Below, piece after piece: positions 22,762 to 34,653 of a DNA stretch of 64,000 bases. The notes under the pieces were generated by a model. It made no database searches. It was not told the DNA's origin and worked only from the letters and a program-made list of their open reading frames with translations. Each line of letters begins with the position of its first letter. Positions within the stretch are counted from its first letter, which is position 1. Source of the stretch: Zymoseptoria tritici IPO323 (taxonomy: Eukaryota > Ascomycota > Dothideomycetes > Mycosphaerellales > Mycosphaerellaceae); the NCBI RefSeq assembly GCF_000219625.1, contig NC_018213.1:2412055-2476054 (forward strand). The letters are read 5' to 3'. The position numbers were made by a program, and so were the translations under genes.

Positions 22762-23765
22762 GCCGAACAGGCCAGGATTTTCGACAAGGACGGAATCAGC
22801 AATGGCCCTTGCGAACATGGATTGTCCCGCTCAGTCCGGACGATTCTGGGCTCGTGTGGTGCTCGTACCGGACCATGATGAGAGGGTCCGTCGACTGCGC
22901 CTCGATGGTAGTTCCTCTCGATCACCAACCCTCGAACCATCGTGGCGTCTCCCCAAGGACCCCAACCGATGTGAAGGCATGTTCCCGGTCCTTGTCTTTA
23001 GCGAAGCTGCTGTGCGCCACAGTTCATATCGAGGCGGCCATATCGTCCGAGTTCCGCGGATGTTGCTCAGAAGCTCTTCATGCACGACACTGCATAACAG
23101 CTGTTTGGGGCGAAGTAGATTGCAAGCACACAAGTCCGAAAATCGCTCTCATCTCTAAGCATCTTGATTATGGCTTTCAAGTCGGAGTCCTCGTACTGGT
23201 GACTCCTTGTCGAGCGGAAGAGCTTCCTAGACCTTGTTCCTTACTAGCCACGGCGACTCCGAAGTGCACTGACTTGAAGAAGGGGAGAAATCGCTGCTTC
23301 CCTGCAAAGGCTGACGTCGGGCGCCCCGCAAAATGGGACCTCGAGACAAGGATGCGCCACACTTTGGACATCGATATAGACGCGACACAAAAGCAACCTT
23401 CTAATGCCTTGCTCGGGTGGTACGGTCAGGAACAAGTTTGCTTGAGGAACCGATCAGCTTATAATCCTCCGAGGCCGATCGCAATAATCAGACCACAAGA
23501 CCGGCGTCCTCCTCCGCCTCGATTTCACCGACACCCCACTTCGCAACATTCACTGTTCATCCCGTCGCGTGCCTCCACGTGTGACACACACCGGTACCTA
23601 CAGTACACAGCTCTCATAAGCACGAGATCTCTCTCCCGCACAACAACAACGACCAACGCAATCTCACGCTTCCCCGACCTACCAGATCCTACACCAGGGC
23701 CGAGATACTTCGAGGACTGAAAGACCATAAGAGCCGCGGCCTACGCGCCGCGAGGACCAGACACT
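22762..23765 (+). promoter_or_regulatory. Upstream region of the patatin-like gene
   Basis: About 1 kb of unmutated GC-balanced DNA. A long plus-strand open frame (22809-23720) has no recognisable domain and biased, non-protein-like composition, so I treat it as leader or promoter. CT-rich and CACA-rich tracts near 23,550-23,700 are typical of fungal promoters and 5' leaders. Confidence 0.45.
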
Positions 23766-25649
23766 ATGGACGAGGCTGGCAGAATACGGCGCAAGGACAC
23801 CACCAAGGGCCCGCCTCTGCGCATTCTCTGCCTGGACGGCGGAGGAGTGCGTGGCTTCTCCATGCTCATCATCCTGCAAGAGCTGATGCACAAGATCTTC
23901 GTGGAGATTCACGGCCGACCGCCAAAGCGAGATGAAATACCAAAGCCATGCGACCACTTCGATCTCATCGCAGGGACGGGTACAGGAGGGTTGATTGCAA
24001 TCATGCTGGGCAGACTGCGCCTCGACCTGGACACTTGCAAAGAAGTGTACGTGCGCATGACAAAAAGGGTATTTGAGACGGACAAGACCCTCTTTGGTAT
24101 GCCGCTGAAGTCGACCATGTTCAAGGCAAGTCGGTTGGAAGACGCGATTCGGCAGTGCGTACGGGAACATACCATATCTGACGGAGAGGGCAACGACACC
24201 CTCGCGAATGCCACGCCAATGACACCGACCTCAGACAGTTCAAGTCCGTCAACAAGACAGAGAACGATCAGCCAGGGTAGTGATTACAGCAGGATGGGCA
24301 TGAGTCCGCCAGGTGGTGGCGTCTCATTCGCAGCAGGACGATCTGGCAACCCGAATACATTATTGTACGATACCAGGGAAAACAGAACCAAGACAGCAGT
24401 CACGGCAGTACTCGCGGGGTCATCCGTCATCGGGTTGCTACGATCATATGATTCTCGAAAGGAGCCAGCACCCGACGTCAACTGTACCATCTGGCAAGCC
24501 GGACGAGCGACTTGTGCGACTCAGCTGGCCTTCAAGCCAATTCAAATCGGCCTTTCCGTGTATCTCGATGAAGGAGCTGGCAAATACAACCCATCGCCAC
24601 GAATTTTGGATGAAGCAGTACAAAACGAATGGCCAGGCCGGGAGGTGGGAGTATTTGTAAGCGTCGGGACTGGTAAAAGGCCTCCGAACACCAATAAGAA
24701 GGACCATGAGTGGTGGGAGGGCGTTCTAGGTGGAAGTATGAGCGACTTTGCGGAAGCGAGAAGGAAGCTCATCGCGAAAATGGAGGGATGTGAGGATTCT
24801 CACCAGTTTATGCTCCGTGAGCATCTCAATGCAAGAGGCGTCAACCCGGAGAACTACTATCGCTTGAACTGCGAGCTTGGGGTAGGCGAAATGGCGATGA
24901 ATGAATGGTACCGGCTCTCCGAAATCAGCACCAACACCAGGGCATACTTGAGCAAGGCAGACGTTCAAATCAAGACAGTGGATGCGGCGGCAAAAGTCGG
25001 CAAAATCCACTTTACTAAGGTCAGGTCAGAGCGCGCTGAAGCCAGGAAGCGAGCTGGACACGATGGACCCGAATATGGCAGGTCTGACGGGCAGCCGGAT
25101 CACTCTCGAGACCACCGCTGGCCGCCCATGCCACTCGAGTCGCCCGCGAACAACTTGGCTGTTGAATTGCCTGGGGATGACCACTTCCGCCCTGGAATGT
25201 ACTCGCCTACTGATCCGAACTACGTCCATCGGTCAGGGCTTGCCGATCATAAGCACAGCCTGTCCGGCGCCAGCTACGACCAAGATTGGCGTTATCAACC
25301 GCGACATGGCTCAAATGGCGGCTATTCCTCCCAACAATATCCACCACATCGACCATCCCAAGACCTTCCTCACAGCCGATATTCCACTAACTCCTACTTG
25401 GACAACTCTCCACGCCAAAGTCAGGACTTTCCCCACGCCCAGCAGAATTACCAGCCCCCATCACCTCCTCCTGTGCCGCCGAAAACTCCGGTCACAGGAG
25501 GTTTGCCGTATCCGGGTTATGGTGCGCCAGCACCTCTACAGCCAAGGACATTTATGAATATGGGAGCGTTGGGCAGTCATTTGCCGTATCCGGATATAGA
25601 TGGACCGCCGCCGCCGGTGAATTTGGGGAGTAAACCGCAGATTTCGTGA
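23766..25649 (+). CDS. Patatin-like phospholipase family protein, nucleophile replaced
   Basis: Single exon, 627 residues. The patatin domain starts with the oxyanion-hole loop LCLDGGGVRG (21-30). The nucleophile elbow normally reads G-x-S-x-G, but here it is GTGTG at 70-74, with glycine at position 72. The other dyad region is YLDEGAGKYNPS, with Asp 268 kept. A Ser/Thr/Pro-rich insert lies at about 150-200, and the last 200 residues are Pro/Gln/Tyr-rich and probably disordered. Active members hydrolyse acyl esters of phospholipids or triacylglycerol. If the Gly is real, the protein is likely catalytically dead or uses another mechanism. GTGTGG also occurs in other fungal patatins as far as I recall, so this may be a conserved pseudoenzyme group. 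Confidence 0.85.
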   Translation: MDEAGRIRRKDTTKGPPLRILCLDGGGVRGFSMLIILQELMHKIFVEIHGRPPKRDEIPKPCDHFDLIAGTGTGGLIAIMLGRLRLDLDTCKEVYVRMTKRVFETDKTLFGMPLKSTMFKASRLEDAIRQCVREHTISDGEGNDTLANATPMTPTSDSSSPSTRQRTISQGSDYSRMGMSPPGGGVSFAAGRSGNPNTLLYDTRENRTKTAVTAVLAGSSVIGLLRSYDSRKEPAPDVNCTIWQAGRATCATQLAFKPIQIGLSVYLDEGAGKYNPSPRILDEAVQNEWPGREVGVFVSVGTGKRPPNTNKKDHEWWEGVLGGSMSDFAEARRKLIAKMEGCEDSHQFMLREHLNARGVNPENYYRLNCELGVGEMAMNEWYRLSEISTNTRAYLSKADVQIKTVDAAAKVGKIHFTKVRSERAEARKRAGHDGPEYGRSDGQPDHSRDHRWPPMPLESPANNLAVELPGDDHFRPGMYSPTDPNYVHRSGLADHKHSLSGASYDQDWRYQPRHGSNGGYSSQQYPPHRPSQDLPHSRYSTNSYLDNSPRQSQDFPHAQQNYQPPSPPPVPPKTPVTGGLPYPGYGAPAPLQPRTFMNMGALGSHLPYPDIDGPPPPVNLGSKPQIS

Positions 25650-27113
25650 GAGAATGGTACAAGCTTGCGGATGCTGAGGATTAAAGGAAAGGCGCACAGG
25701 TGTGCCAATAGCTTGGAAAAGGTAGTGAGGTTTTATGATACCCAAATTACGAATTATGATCGATCGCGTTCCTGTGGCTCGTCAGTTCGGTGGACAGTTA
25801 CCTTATGTACATGCTAGGCGTGCGAGTGAATTGCTCAGACATGCAGCGTACCGTAGTCGTACAGGCGAGATGAAAGACACGGTGAATAGGCGTGCAGATG
25901 AGTGAGCAGACACACCAAATAGTCGAACAGGCAGGTAATCGAGCAGACATGGTAAAATTGTATAAGTGATTGAGCAGACACGTAAAAGAGGTAGTCGTGC
26001 AAGCAGAGTAGCAGTTAATGCTGCTCGACGATGAAAATATCCTACAGACTACAGCATTTCCGCCTCCACAAACCGCAAATCCGAACAATCTCCCAGCTAC
26101 GAGGATGCGACAAGGCATGATTTCCGGGGCTTAATCAACCACGCAGCATGTCCTCGATCGGAGTGTCTGCCGTAACTTCCGCCATGATCGCGGAGATTAG
26201 TATGGAGTGGTGGATGTGAGGCCACCTAGGCATGGATGTAAGCAGAATTGCATCTCCTTTGAAGCCGTCCACAATGCGGACATTTGGTAGTTATGACATA
26301 CGATGGAAGACGTGAAGTGGAGGAGAAGGAGATCTAGGCCCGCAACACAGCAAGCTTTCATCGAGTCAACAGCTGGTGCCGATCTGTGGACGGTCCGATG
26401 GTGCAGAACGGTCGGGCGAAGACGAGAGCTGGAGATTTGGTTGGACGCTGTATTAGTTCTAGTGAGGCTTGTCGTTTACAAGCTGCATCCCGAGGACCCC
26501 TCCCTTGTCAGCAGCAAACTGCTCGCTTATGCTGTATGTTTGAAGATCGCTCCCGTCTGATGATTGACGAGGTGTGCGTCGTTCGCATAGACTACATTCC
26601 TGACCATCAAGAATAGGTGATCGCACGAAACAACACTGACCACTGCGACGAGTTGACATTCGCAAGACGTCCACAGAGTGAGGTACAAACAACCACCGTT
26701 CGCGCGCAAGTGCCAGCCGTCAAACCCTCTTTCACGGCACGCAAGGCACGGTCCGCCCTGTGTGTGAGAGTGAGGGCGTGCGTTCCGTTGCGCCAGCGCC
26801 AGCTCGCTGGATACCGACCCAGTGTGTAACAACATCTGCAGGCGACCGTCGCCTCCGCCTCCGCCTTCGCGTCATTCCTCCTCCTCCCACCACCTCTCCC
26901 CTCCCCGGCGCATAGCCAGCAAGCGGTCCGTCGGCTGTCTGTGTAGGACTACCTTTCCTTCTCGAAGTCCGCCCGTCCCTCGACACGAATGTGACCGCCA
27001 CGAGCGAGCGAGATATCCTACCTACCCCTCCCGCGTTCCTCGTCCTCGGTGATTCTCCCGTGCAATCCGCTGAGCCTCGATGGGCTGATGCTGCCACGCG
27101 CGCAGCGAGGAGC
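25650..27113. promoter_or_regulatory. Intergenic region upstream of adenylate cyclase
   Basis: About 1.4 kb without a convincing gene. A cluster of GAGCAGACA repeats about 35 bp apart lies at 25,900-26,010. The last 400 bp are rich in C and in CCGCC/TCC tracts, as in long fungal 5' leaders. The minus-strand open frame at 26732-27226 is antisense to this leader and Arg-rich, so I do not call it. Confidence 0.5.
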
Positions 27114-30100
27114 ATGACCCTTCGTAACAGCACTGCGGATGGAAAGCGCCATGGATCCACTGGCGCCGAGTCGTCTCGTTCTGTCGATACCGTGAGAGGC
27201 CCGTTCGCCAGTTTCTCCACTGTCAAGGGGCTCGGGAAGCTGCATACTAAGAGGCAGTATGTATTTGTCCGTTTCTTTGTTCGGCCAGGGGATATGCGCG
27301 TAGCCGGCGTGGATGGGAACAGGTGGAAGAGCGTGGGTGATGCTGGGTGGGGAATGTCAGTTTCGCAGGAGGATGGTTCAGATGCACGTCTGTTGTGGAA
27401 AGATCAGGGTGCTGGCATATGCGCAAAGAGATGAACACATGAGCTTGGGCGGGATCTGTCAGGTGGTAGCCGGCTGCGTGCATATCAGTACTCGAATGGG
27501 CGGGATATGAGAGACACCAATGCTAACAATAGCTCATTAGACTCGAACGACAGGACTCAGAGGTCTCGCCGAGCACGCTCGTTCCCAAACCTACCCCAAC
27601 CAATGCTCGAGGCGACATTGCACCATGGGAGAACACTCCACCCCGAGATGAGCAAATGAGCAAGCAGCCACACATGAGCACACCTCCGGCGAAAGATCGA
27701 AATCGAAGACATCAGCCTCCCGCGATGCTCCCGATGCCCGCTTGGGCGACCGACAAGACCGCACAAGTGCCCTCTGTGTTTCAGGGCAGCTTCTTTAGCA
27801 ATGATTCGAATGACAACATCGGGCAGATCTCGCCTGGATACAACCCTCCGGGCGGTGCAATGGGATTTCCTGGCGACGGCGAGGACAGACGGCCATCGAT
27901 AGCGAGTCTTACGACGGTCTCGTCGGCAGGGTCCAAGTCGAGTGCGGGCGGCGGGCGTGTACACAAGAAGCTGCAAGGCTTCTTCGGTGACGATGTCACA
28001 CTGCCCGGTGTGATCAACGATGCCAGCAGACAAAATTCGGAGGCCAGCTCGATTAGAAATGGCGCTTCCTCAGCTCTTGCGTCTGGTGGACAGCCGGGAA
28101 TCCGGAATAATTCCTTCAACGATGCGATGATGCGGAGCGGACCTCCCAGTCCTTCATTGTCGAGACCGCGAACTCCAAATCCACAACCTGTGAGCGAAGT
28201 CACGCCATGGGTAGTCCAGGATCCTGAGGTATGTCAAGTTTGATGTTTGGGCAGGATGGGTCCGCGAGCTCTACTGGCAACAACTGCTGACATCCTTTCC
28301 CCTAGAACGCGCCTGATTCCTTCTTCCCATCCGGAACCAGCAACGGCAAATCGTCAAAGAATTCAACCGCATCCCGCCTCCACCTACCGGGTCACAGGCA
28401 TAATCGGAGTAATGATGAACGGCAATCCGGCGGGTTTCCACTTCGACCTGCAACAAGCCGGGAACAGTCGTTTAGTGGTATGCGAAAGGAGCCCACGCCC
28501 ACTTCGAGGAGCGCAGCGCTCAACCTGAAGCAGACCAGGTCTATCAGTCCAGCCCCGAGCGAACGTAGCGTTCGGAGCCATCAGACAGCACAGCGTTCGC
28601 CGACTAACTCCCAGGCCCCGAAACGATCGTTGTTGGATCGTGTTACCCGTCGACACAAACCACCGGAACGTTCAGGCCCGGAGACTATGCAACAGTCGAG
28701 TTCTGTGACCTCCCTTCCAGCTTTGACGCAAACTTCAACAAAGGGTCGATCAGAACGGGCCGATAGCAAAGCCGTATCAAAGCCAATGACGAAGTCCAAA
28801 ACGGATCTAGCAAGCATGGGTGCGACACCGAGAAAGGAGCATCGTTTGCCTTTTAAGAGCAAGAAGACAGACACGTTCCCGACCGAAGCCAACAGACCTG
28901 TCAAAGATCCCAACGAGAGCCACGCTGTGGTTGGAGAAGCGCTGTGGCATCTGGATACGGATATGTCGCATATGGAAGGGATCGTGGACCACAAGCAGCC
29001 GCTAATGACACCTCCGACGGGAGAGATCTACGCCGGATGGCCGCCCGAACAGGAGCCTGTAGAATCAACAACGGAAGAAAAGGGTGCGTGGGATGCTCCG
29101 GACAGTTGGGCAGTCAACAAAGTCGCCGATGAGAATCTGCGGAGGCTGACGGAACTGGACGATGATGGAAATGTGCCCACCGATGACTCTGGTCCGATGT
29201 ACTTCATGCGAATATTCCGAGCCGACAGCACTTTCGCTGTCATCTCCGCCAGCTTGAACACAACAGCAGCCGAGCTGATATCGATGATGGCGAAGAAGAC
29301 CTTTCTACAGGACGAGTTGGACAAATACCAGATTATCATGCGGAAACAGGACACCAGCCGACAGCTTGCGCCTGGTGAAAGACCGCTGGTCATTCAAAAG
29401 CGGTTGTTGGAGATGGCTGGATACCAAGAGCAGGACCATCTGGAAGATCTCGGACGAGAAGACCATGGCTACTTATGTCGATTCACATTCTTGCCGTCCA
29501 AGATGAGCGGATACTCTAGTCTGGAGCGCGATCCTGGATTCAACAAGATGCAGCGTTTCAACCACATCGATCTTTCTGGTCGCAATCTCATCACGATACC
29601 GATTACGCTGTACCAGAAGGCCACCGAGATCATCACGCTGAATTTGTCGAGGAATCTGACGCTAGACATCCCGAAAGACTTTATCCAAAGTTGTTCGCAG
29701 CTTCGAGAGATCAAGTACACTAGCAACGAAGCGTGGAGGGTACCGCCGAGTTTATCGCTCGCCACCCGACTCACAACACTAGACATCTCGAACAACAGGC
29801 TGGAACAGCTCGAGCACGCGGATCTGCACAAGCTGCAAGGACTGCTCAGTTTGAAACTGTCCAACAACAAGCTCGCCAATGTCCCACCTTACTTTCAGCA
29901 GTATCGTGCGCTGCGCAGTCTCAACCTATCCTCCAACTCCCTGACCGAGTTTCCCGATGCACTTCGAAAGCTGACAACTCTGGTCGACCTGGACATCAGC
30001 TTTAATTCAATATCCAACATGGGTGACGTCTCGACTCTTGTCAACCTGGAGCGATTATGGGCGACGAATAACAAGCTCTCGGGTCCTTTTCACAAGTCTT

Positions 30101-33100
30101 TCAGCTCCCTCGTCAGTCTCCGTGAGATTGACGCACGGTTCAACGCCATCTCCAACATCGATGTTGTCTCTCAGCTGCCCAAACTGGAAGCACTCATGCT
30201 TGGTCACAACAGCATTTCCCAGTTCGAAGGATCGTTCCATTGTCTGAAGGTGCTCTTCCTCAACCACAATCCTGTCACTAACTTCGATCTCAATTCTCCT
30301 GTGCCCTCGCTGTCCGTCCTCAACCTGGCCTCCGCGAAATTGGCACAACTGCCCGACGCTCTGTTCATGAAGATGTCGGGCCTCACGAAACTCACCATCA
30401 GCAAGAATCACTTTGTCTCGCTATCACCGAACTTTGGCCTCCTCCAGAAACTCGAGTACCTCAGCATCGCAAAGAACGAACTCAGCCGAATACCACCCGA
30501 GATCGGGCGTCTGACCGAGCTGCGGTATCTGGACGTTCGGGAGAACAACCTTGGCATGCTTCCGCCCGAGATTTGGTATGCGAAACGCCTCGAAACGCTC
30601 AACGTATCGTCGAACGTCTTGCAGGACTTCCCCAAGCCGGGCTCTCCACTGCCTCCGCTCCCCGATGCGCCTGTGACACTGACGCCCAACACGCTGGTGC
30701 CAAACTCAGGCGGTAGTCCCGACTTTGAGGAGCTAGGCAAGCTGGAAGACTTTCAGCTTCGGCGGCCGAGTCAAGTGGCGGGCATGATGAGCACCTCGAG
30801 CTCCCCTGGCAGTAACTCGCGGAAAGGGTCTGTTGTGTCGTATCACTCCGGCAAGAGTAATGCTCTTGCCAGAGGCAGTACGGCTAGCAGTGTCGGTACC
30901 GTGACTCCTGGCGGTCCAGCTCGAAAAGACTCGACGCTTTCTAGTCGATTGGCGGCGACATTCTCCAGCTCTCTACGACATCTTTTCCTCGCTGATAATC
31001 GGCTTGAGGACGATGTGTTCAATGAGCTGGTCCTGCTTCCGGAACTGCGGATTCTCAATCTGTCGTACAATCGACTCTACGATGTACCCACACGCACGAT
31101 CAGAAAGTGGACACATCTCACTGAGCTGTACCTCTCCGGCAATGACCTCACTTCCATCCCGTCAGAGGATCTCGAAGAAGGGTCGTCATTGAAGGTGCTC
31201 CACATCAACAACAACAAATTCCAAGTACTACCAGCCGAATTAGGCAAAGTTCAGCGACTTGCAATTCTCGACGTCGGAAGCAACATGCTCAAGTACAACG
31301 TCTCCAATTGGCCTTATGATTGGAATTGGAACTGGAATCGCCAACTCCGGTACCTCAACCTTTCCGGCAACAAACGCTTAGAGATCAAGCCGGCATCACA
31401 AGCAACCACCGAGCGCGGTCAGCGAGATTTGACAGACTTCTCGTCACTCATCAATCTGCGCATTCTCGGTCTGATGGATGTGACTCTCACGATTCCTTCA
31501 GTGCCTGATCAAGCTCCTGATAGGCGTGTTCGGCTCGCTGGCTCGGTCATCGGCACAACGATGCCTTATGGTATGGCCGACACGCTCGGACGAAATGAGC
31601 ATTTGTCGACATTGGACATGGTTGTGCCGCGCTTCAGAGGACACGAAGACGAGGCGCTTATCGGTCTCTTTGATGGTCAGTCACTCTCTTCAGGAGGCAG
31701 CAAGATTGCCAAATTCTTGCATGAGAAGTTTAAGCACTACTTCATCGAGGAGTTGGAGAAGACGAAGCCGGAGGAGAATCCGATTGATGCACTTCGTCGG
31801 ACATACCTCGCGTTGAATAAAGAGCTGGCTACTGCTGCGACACAGGCCATCGATGCAAAAGAACATCCAAGCAGCGCGCTCGTACACCGCGGAAGCGTCG
31901 TTGGTCCGGAGTTGGGTGAAGACGACCTCACTTCAGGAAGTACGGCTACAGTGATGTACCTGCACGGCATGGAGCTTTACATGTCCAACGTCGGCGATGC
32001 GCAGGCTCTGCTCATCCAATCTGAAGGTGGTCATCGACAGATCACTCGCAAACACGATCCTGCGGAAGCCAGCGAGAGACAGCGCATCCGTGAAGCCGGC
32101 GGCTTTGTTTCTCGCCAAGGAAAACTCAACGACCAGCTCGATGTCTCTCGCGCTTTCGGCTATGTCCAACTGACTCCATGCGTGATAGCAGAACCGTATG
32201 TGAGCAAGGTGGACATCAAAGAGTCCGATGAGATGATATTGCTTGCGTCACGAGAACTCTGGGACTACCTCACACCCGACTTCGCTGTCGACGTCGCTCG
32301 ATCAGAACGCGCTGATCTCATGCGAGCGGCGCAGAAGCTGAGAGATTTGGCCATCGCATTTGGCGCCACGGGCAAGATCATGGTCATGATGATTGGAGTG
32401 AGTGATTTGCGCAAGCGAGAAAAGGCGCGCTTCAGGACCCATAGTATGAGCATGGGTCCTTCTGGATCGCCTGATGACTACTTCACCACCGTACGGAAAG
32501 CCAAGCGTGGCCGTGATGCAGTGGGAGACTCGAAGCTCGCACGTTTGGATCAAGAAGTCGATGCGCCGACGGGTGAAGTTACGCTCGTCTTCACCGACAT
32601 CAAGAACAGCACGATCTTGTGGGAGACGTACCCCATCGCCATGCAGTCGGCTATCAAGATGCACAATGAAGTTATGCGTCGCCATTTGAGGATCATTGGA
32701 GGATATGAAGTGAAGACGGAAGGTGATGCTTTCATGGTCGCTTTTCCCACCGTTACGAGCGCACTTCTGTGGTGCTTCACGATCCAGAGCCAGCTGCTCG
32801 AAGTTCAATGGCCGCAGGAGATTCTCAACAGCGTACACGGCGAGGAGATGCGCGACGGTGACGGCAACCCCATCTTCCGCGGTCTCAGCGTGCGCATGGG
32901 AATCCACTGGGGTCGGCCGGTCTGCGAAATCGATCCCGTCACCAAGCGCATGGACTACTTCGGCCCTATGGTCAACCGCGCCGCTCGCATCGAAAGTGTC
33001 GCCGACGGCGGACAAATCTGCGTCTCCTCCGACTTCATCCAGGAAGTCCAACGCATGCTGGAGTCTCACATCGAATCCGACCGCAGCACCTCCACCGGCT

Positions 33101-33776
33101 CGGAAGATACCCTCAACGACGACATCATGTCGCAGACCATTCGGCGTGAACTCCGCTCTCTCAGCAGTCAAGGTTTCGAAGTCAAAGATCTCGGCCAGAG
33201 GACTCTGAAAGGTCTTGAGAACCCGGAGTACATCTACCTCATGTACCCGCACTCCCTCGCTTCGCGACTTGTGGTGCAGCAGCAGAAAGCGGAGGCAGAG
33301 TCGAGAGCGCATATTGCGAGTGAGAAGGAGGCGAAGAAGACGAGGAATAGCCAGTTGACGATCGACACGGATAATGTGTGGGATCTGTGGAATGTCAGTT
33401 TGAGGCTGGAGATGTTGTGTAGTACGCTGGAGAGTCCCGGGGTGAAGTCTTTGCGGGCACCGGAGACGGCGTTGTTGGAGAGGATGAAGCATGGGCAAGG
33501 GGCGGGGGAGATCACGGATCGATTTCTGGTGAATTTCGTGGAGCATCAGATTAGTAGGATTGAGGTGAGTTGGCACCCCTTGTGGTGAGATGATGGTGAT
33601 GGAAGTGCTGACCTGATCTGCAGACGTGCATCTCCACCCTTGCGATTCGCAATATGATCCGGCCGTTTGCGAAGGGTATGCTTAGCCAGGCTTGTCCGAT
33701 GGAGGATATCCTGGGCGACTTGACGGCGCAGTTGAGTGAGTTGAAGACGTTGAAGGCGGCGACGGCGGCAGATTAG
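27114..33776 (+). CDS. Adenylate cyclase (LRR / PP2C-like / class III cyclase)
   Basis: Four exons: 27114-27256, 27541-28228, 28306-33564 and 33624-33776. Introns have GTATGT, GTATGT and GTGAGT donors and GCTAAC/GCTGAC branches. The product is 2,080 residues, usual for fungal Cyr1-type enzymes. Order: a Ser/Pro-rich N-terminus, a Ras-association region (about 574-675), leucine-rich repeats (about 694-1316), a PP2C-like domain (about 1376-1640) and the class III cyclase domain (about 1700-1930). Metal-binding Asp 1708 lies in VFTDIKNST, and D1751 in KTEGDAF. It makes cAMP from ATP downstream of Ras and G-alpha and feeds PKA, which governs growth and morphogenesis. An in-frame ATG at 26991 would add 41 residues; I prefer 27114 because the extra part is of leader-like composition. 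The first intron (284 nt) is long for this window. Confidence 0.95.
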
Positions 33777-34305
33777 TGAGGCAGTCGTCGGATGCCTGAC
33801 TTAGGAGGTGGTTGATGTTGATGGAATTTCGCTGCTGCTGCTGCTGAAGAGCCGGTGCGTTATCGGCTTCGTAGCGGCAGGCCCCGTACTACGTTTTGTA
33901 CCAGTATTCATTCTTGAAGCGCAAAGAGGGAGTTGCGTTGCGCTTCACTGCTTGCTTGCTTGTATTGGGCACGATGTCACGATTTGGATGATGGGAGCGT
34001 TGGAGTTGTTAGGGGTTATTTATTGTTCTTCTTCTATCTAGCTGATTTTTGTGGAATACCAGACTTTATTTGATTGATTGTCTGGCGCTCCATAGTCGAG
34101 CAGTGGAGATGATGAGTTTTAGTCTTGGGCTGATGTCTATGATTCTAGTCATCCTCCTCGCGCTCGTTTCTCGCGCCTTTCCTGCCCGGCTGAAGACCTC
34201 CGGCCTGACGAGAAAAGAGCAATCATCTCCTTCTGACCACGCTGAAGTTGCTGACTGAATTGAATTGCAGTCGAGCTCAGCTTCTTCGCCGAGTACCCGC
34301 AATAC
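33777..34305. other. Convergent intergenic region
   Basis: Lies between the 3' ends of adenylate cyclase and the first small tandem gene. A GCT trinucleotide run at 33,829-33,846 is the only feature seen. It should hold both 3' UTRs. Confidence 0.5.
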
Positions 34306-34653
34306 TCAGTCCTCTCTCACAGTCTCCTCCGCAGCGGACCTTGAGACGAATCCACCCTCGATCATCTTGGCGGTTATCTGCCCGGTGGACCTCGCGAACG
34401 AATGCGCGCACCTCGCCTCCACAAGGCAGCATGTTGTGACCAGCAAGCCTTCCATGGCCTCCACCGGGGCGTGTGCACCTGGTCCCATGATGCCTGCCTC
34501 CGGTGCGCGGTTGGAATCTGCACCTCCACAGACGCAGGCGTAGAAGAGACCGTCTCTGAATCTGATGACGATTTCGGTGCTGTTGCCATATTGGGTGAAC
34601 GAGGGGCAGGCGACGCGCAAGTTTGCGAAGATCTGCTTGCGAATGCCGTCCAT
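34306..34653 (-). CDS. Small tandem-family protein 1 (unrecognised family)
   Basis: 115 residues, single exon, starting MDGIRKQIFANLRVACPSF. The start aligns with three neighbouring ORFs that share M-D-x2-R-x-Q-I-x2-N-x-x-V-x2-PS. A second shared block, MGPGAHAPVEAMEGLL, corresponds to IKGP-x2-T-S in its paralogs. There is no signal peptide, membrane segment or known motif. It lies at the downstream end of a same-strand array of four genes. The palindromic motif at 34872-34888 lies about 220 bp upstream. It diverges most after residue 80, with a Cys-containing stretch the others lack. I do not know the family or function. Confidence 0.7.
   Translation of the reverse strand: MDGIRKQIFANLRVACPSFTQYGNSTEIVIRFRDGLFYACVCGGADSNRAPEAGIMGPGAHAPVEAMEGLLVTTCCLVEARCAHSFARSTGQITAKMIEGGFVSRSAAEETVRED

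Larger units (their letters stand above)
16257..22818 (-). pseudogene. Small host ORF split by the copia insertion
   Basis: On the minus strand an ORF opens at ATG 22818, runs to the GGGTC target site (22757-22761), and resumes in the same frame at 16395, ending at TAG 16257-16259. Removing the element and one target copy leaves 66 uninterrupted codons. The upstream half reads MFARAIADSVLVENPG and the downstream half includes a CELCELE stretch. I do not recognise it. At 66 codons chance cannot be excluded, and further exons may exist. An in-frame TGA lies just before the start. Confidence 0.35.

Noticed and set aside
22809..23720. Open frame of 303 codons upstream of the patatin-like gene
   Set aside because: No recognisable motif and composition unlike protein. 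It lies in the promoter/leader.
32302..33576. Long minus-strand frame of 424 codons inside adenylate cyclase
   Set aside because: Antisense shadow of the conserved cyclase domain, produced by codon bias.
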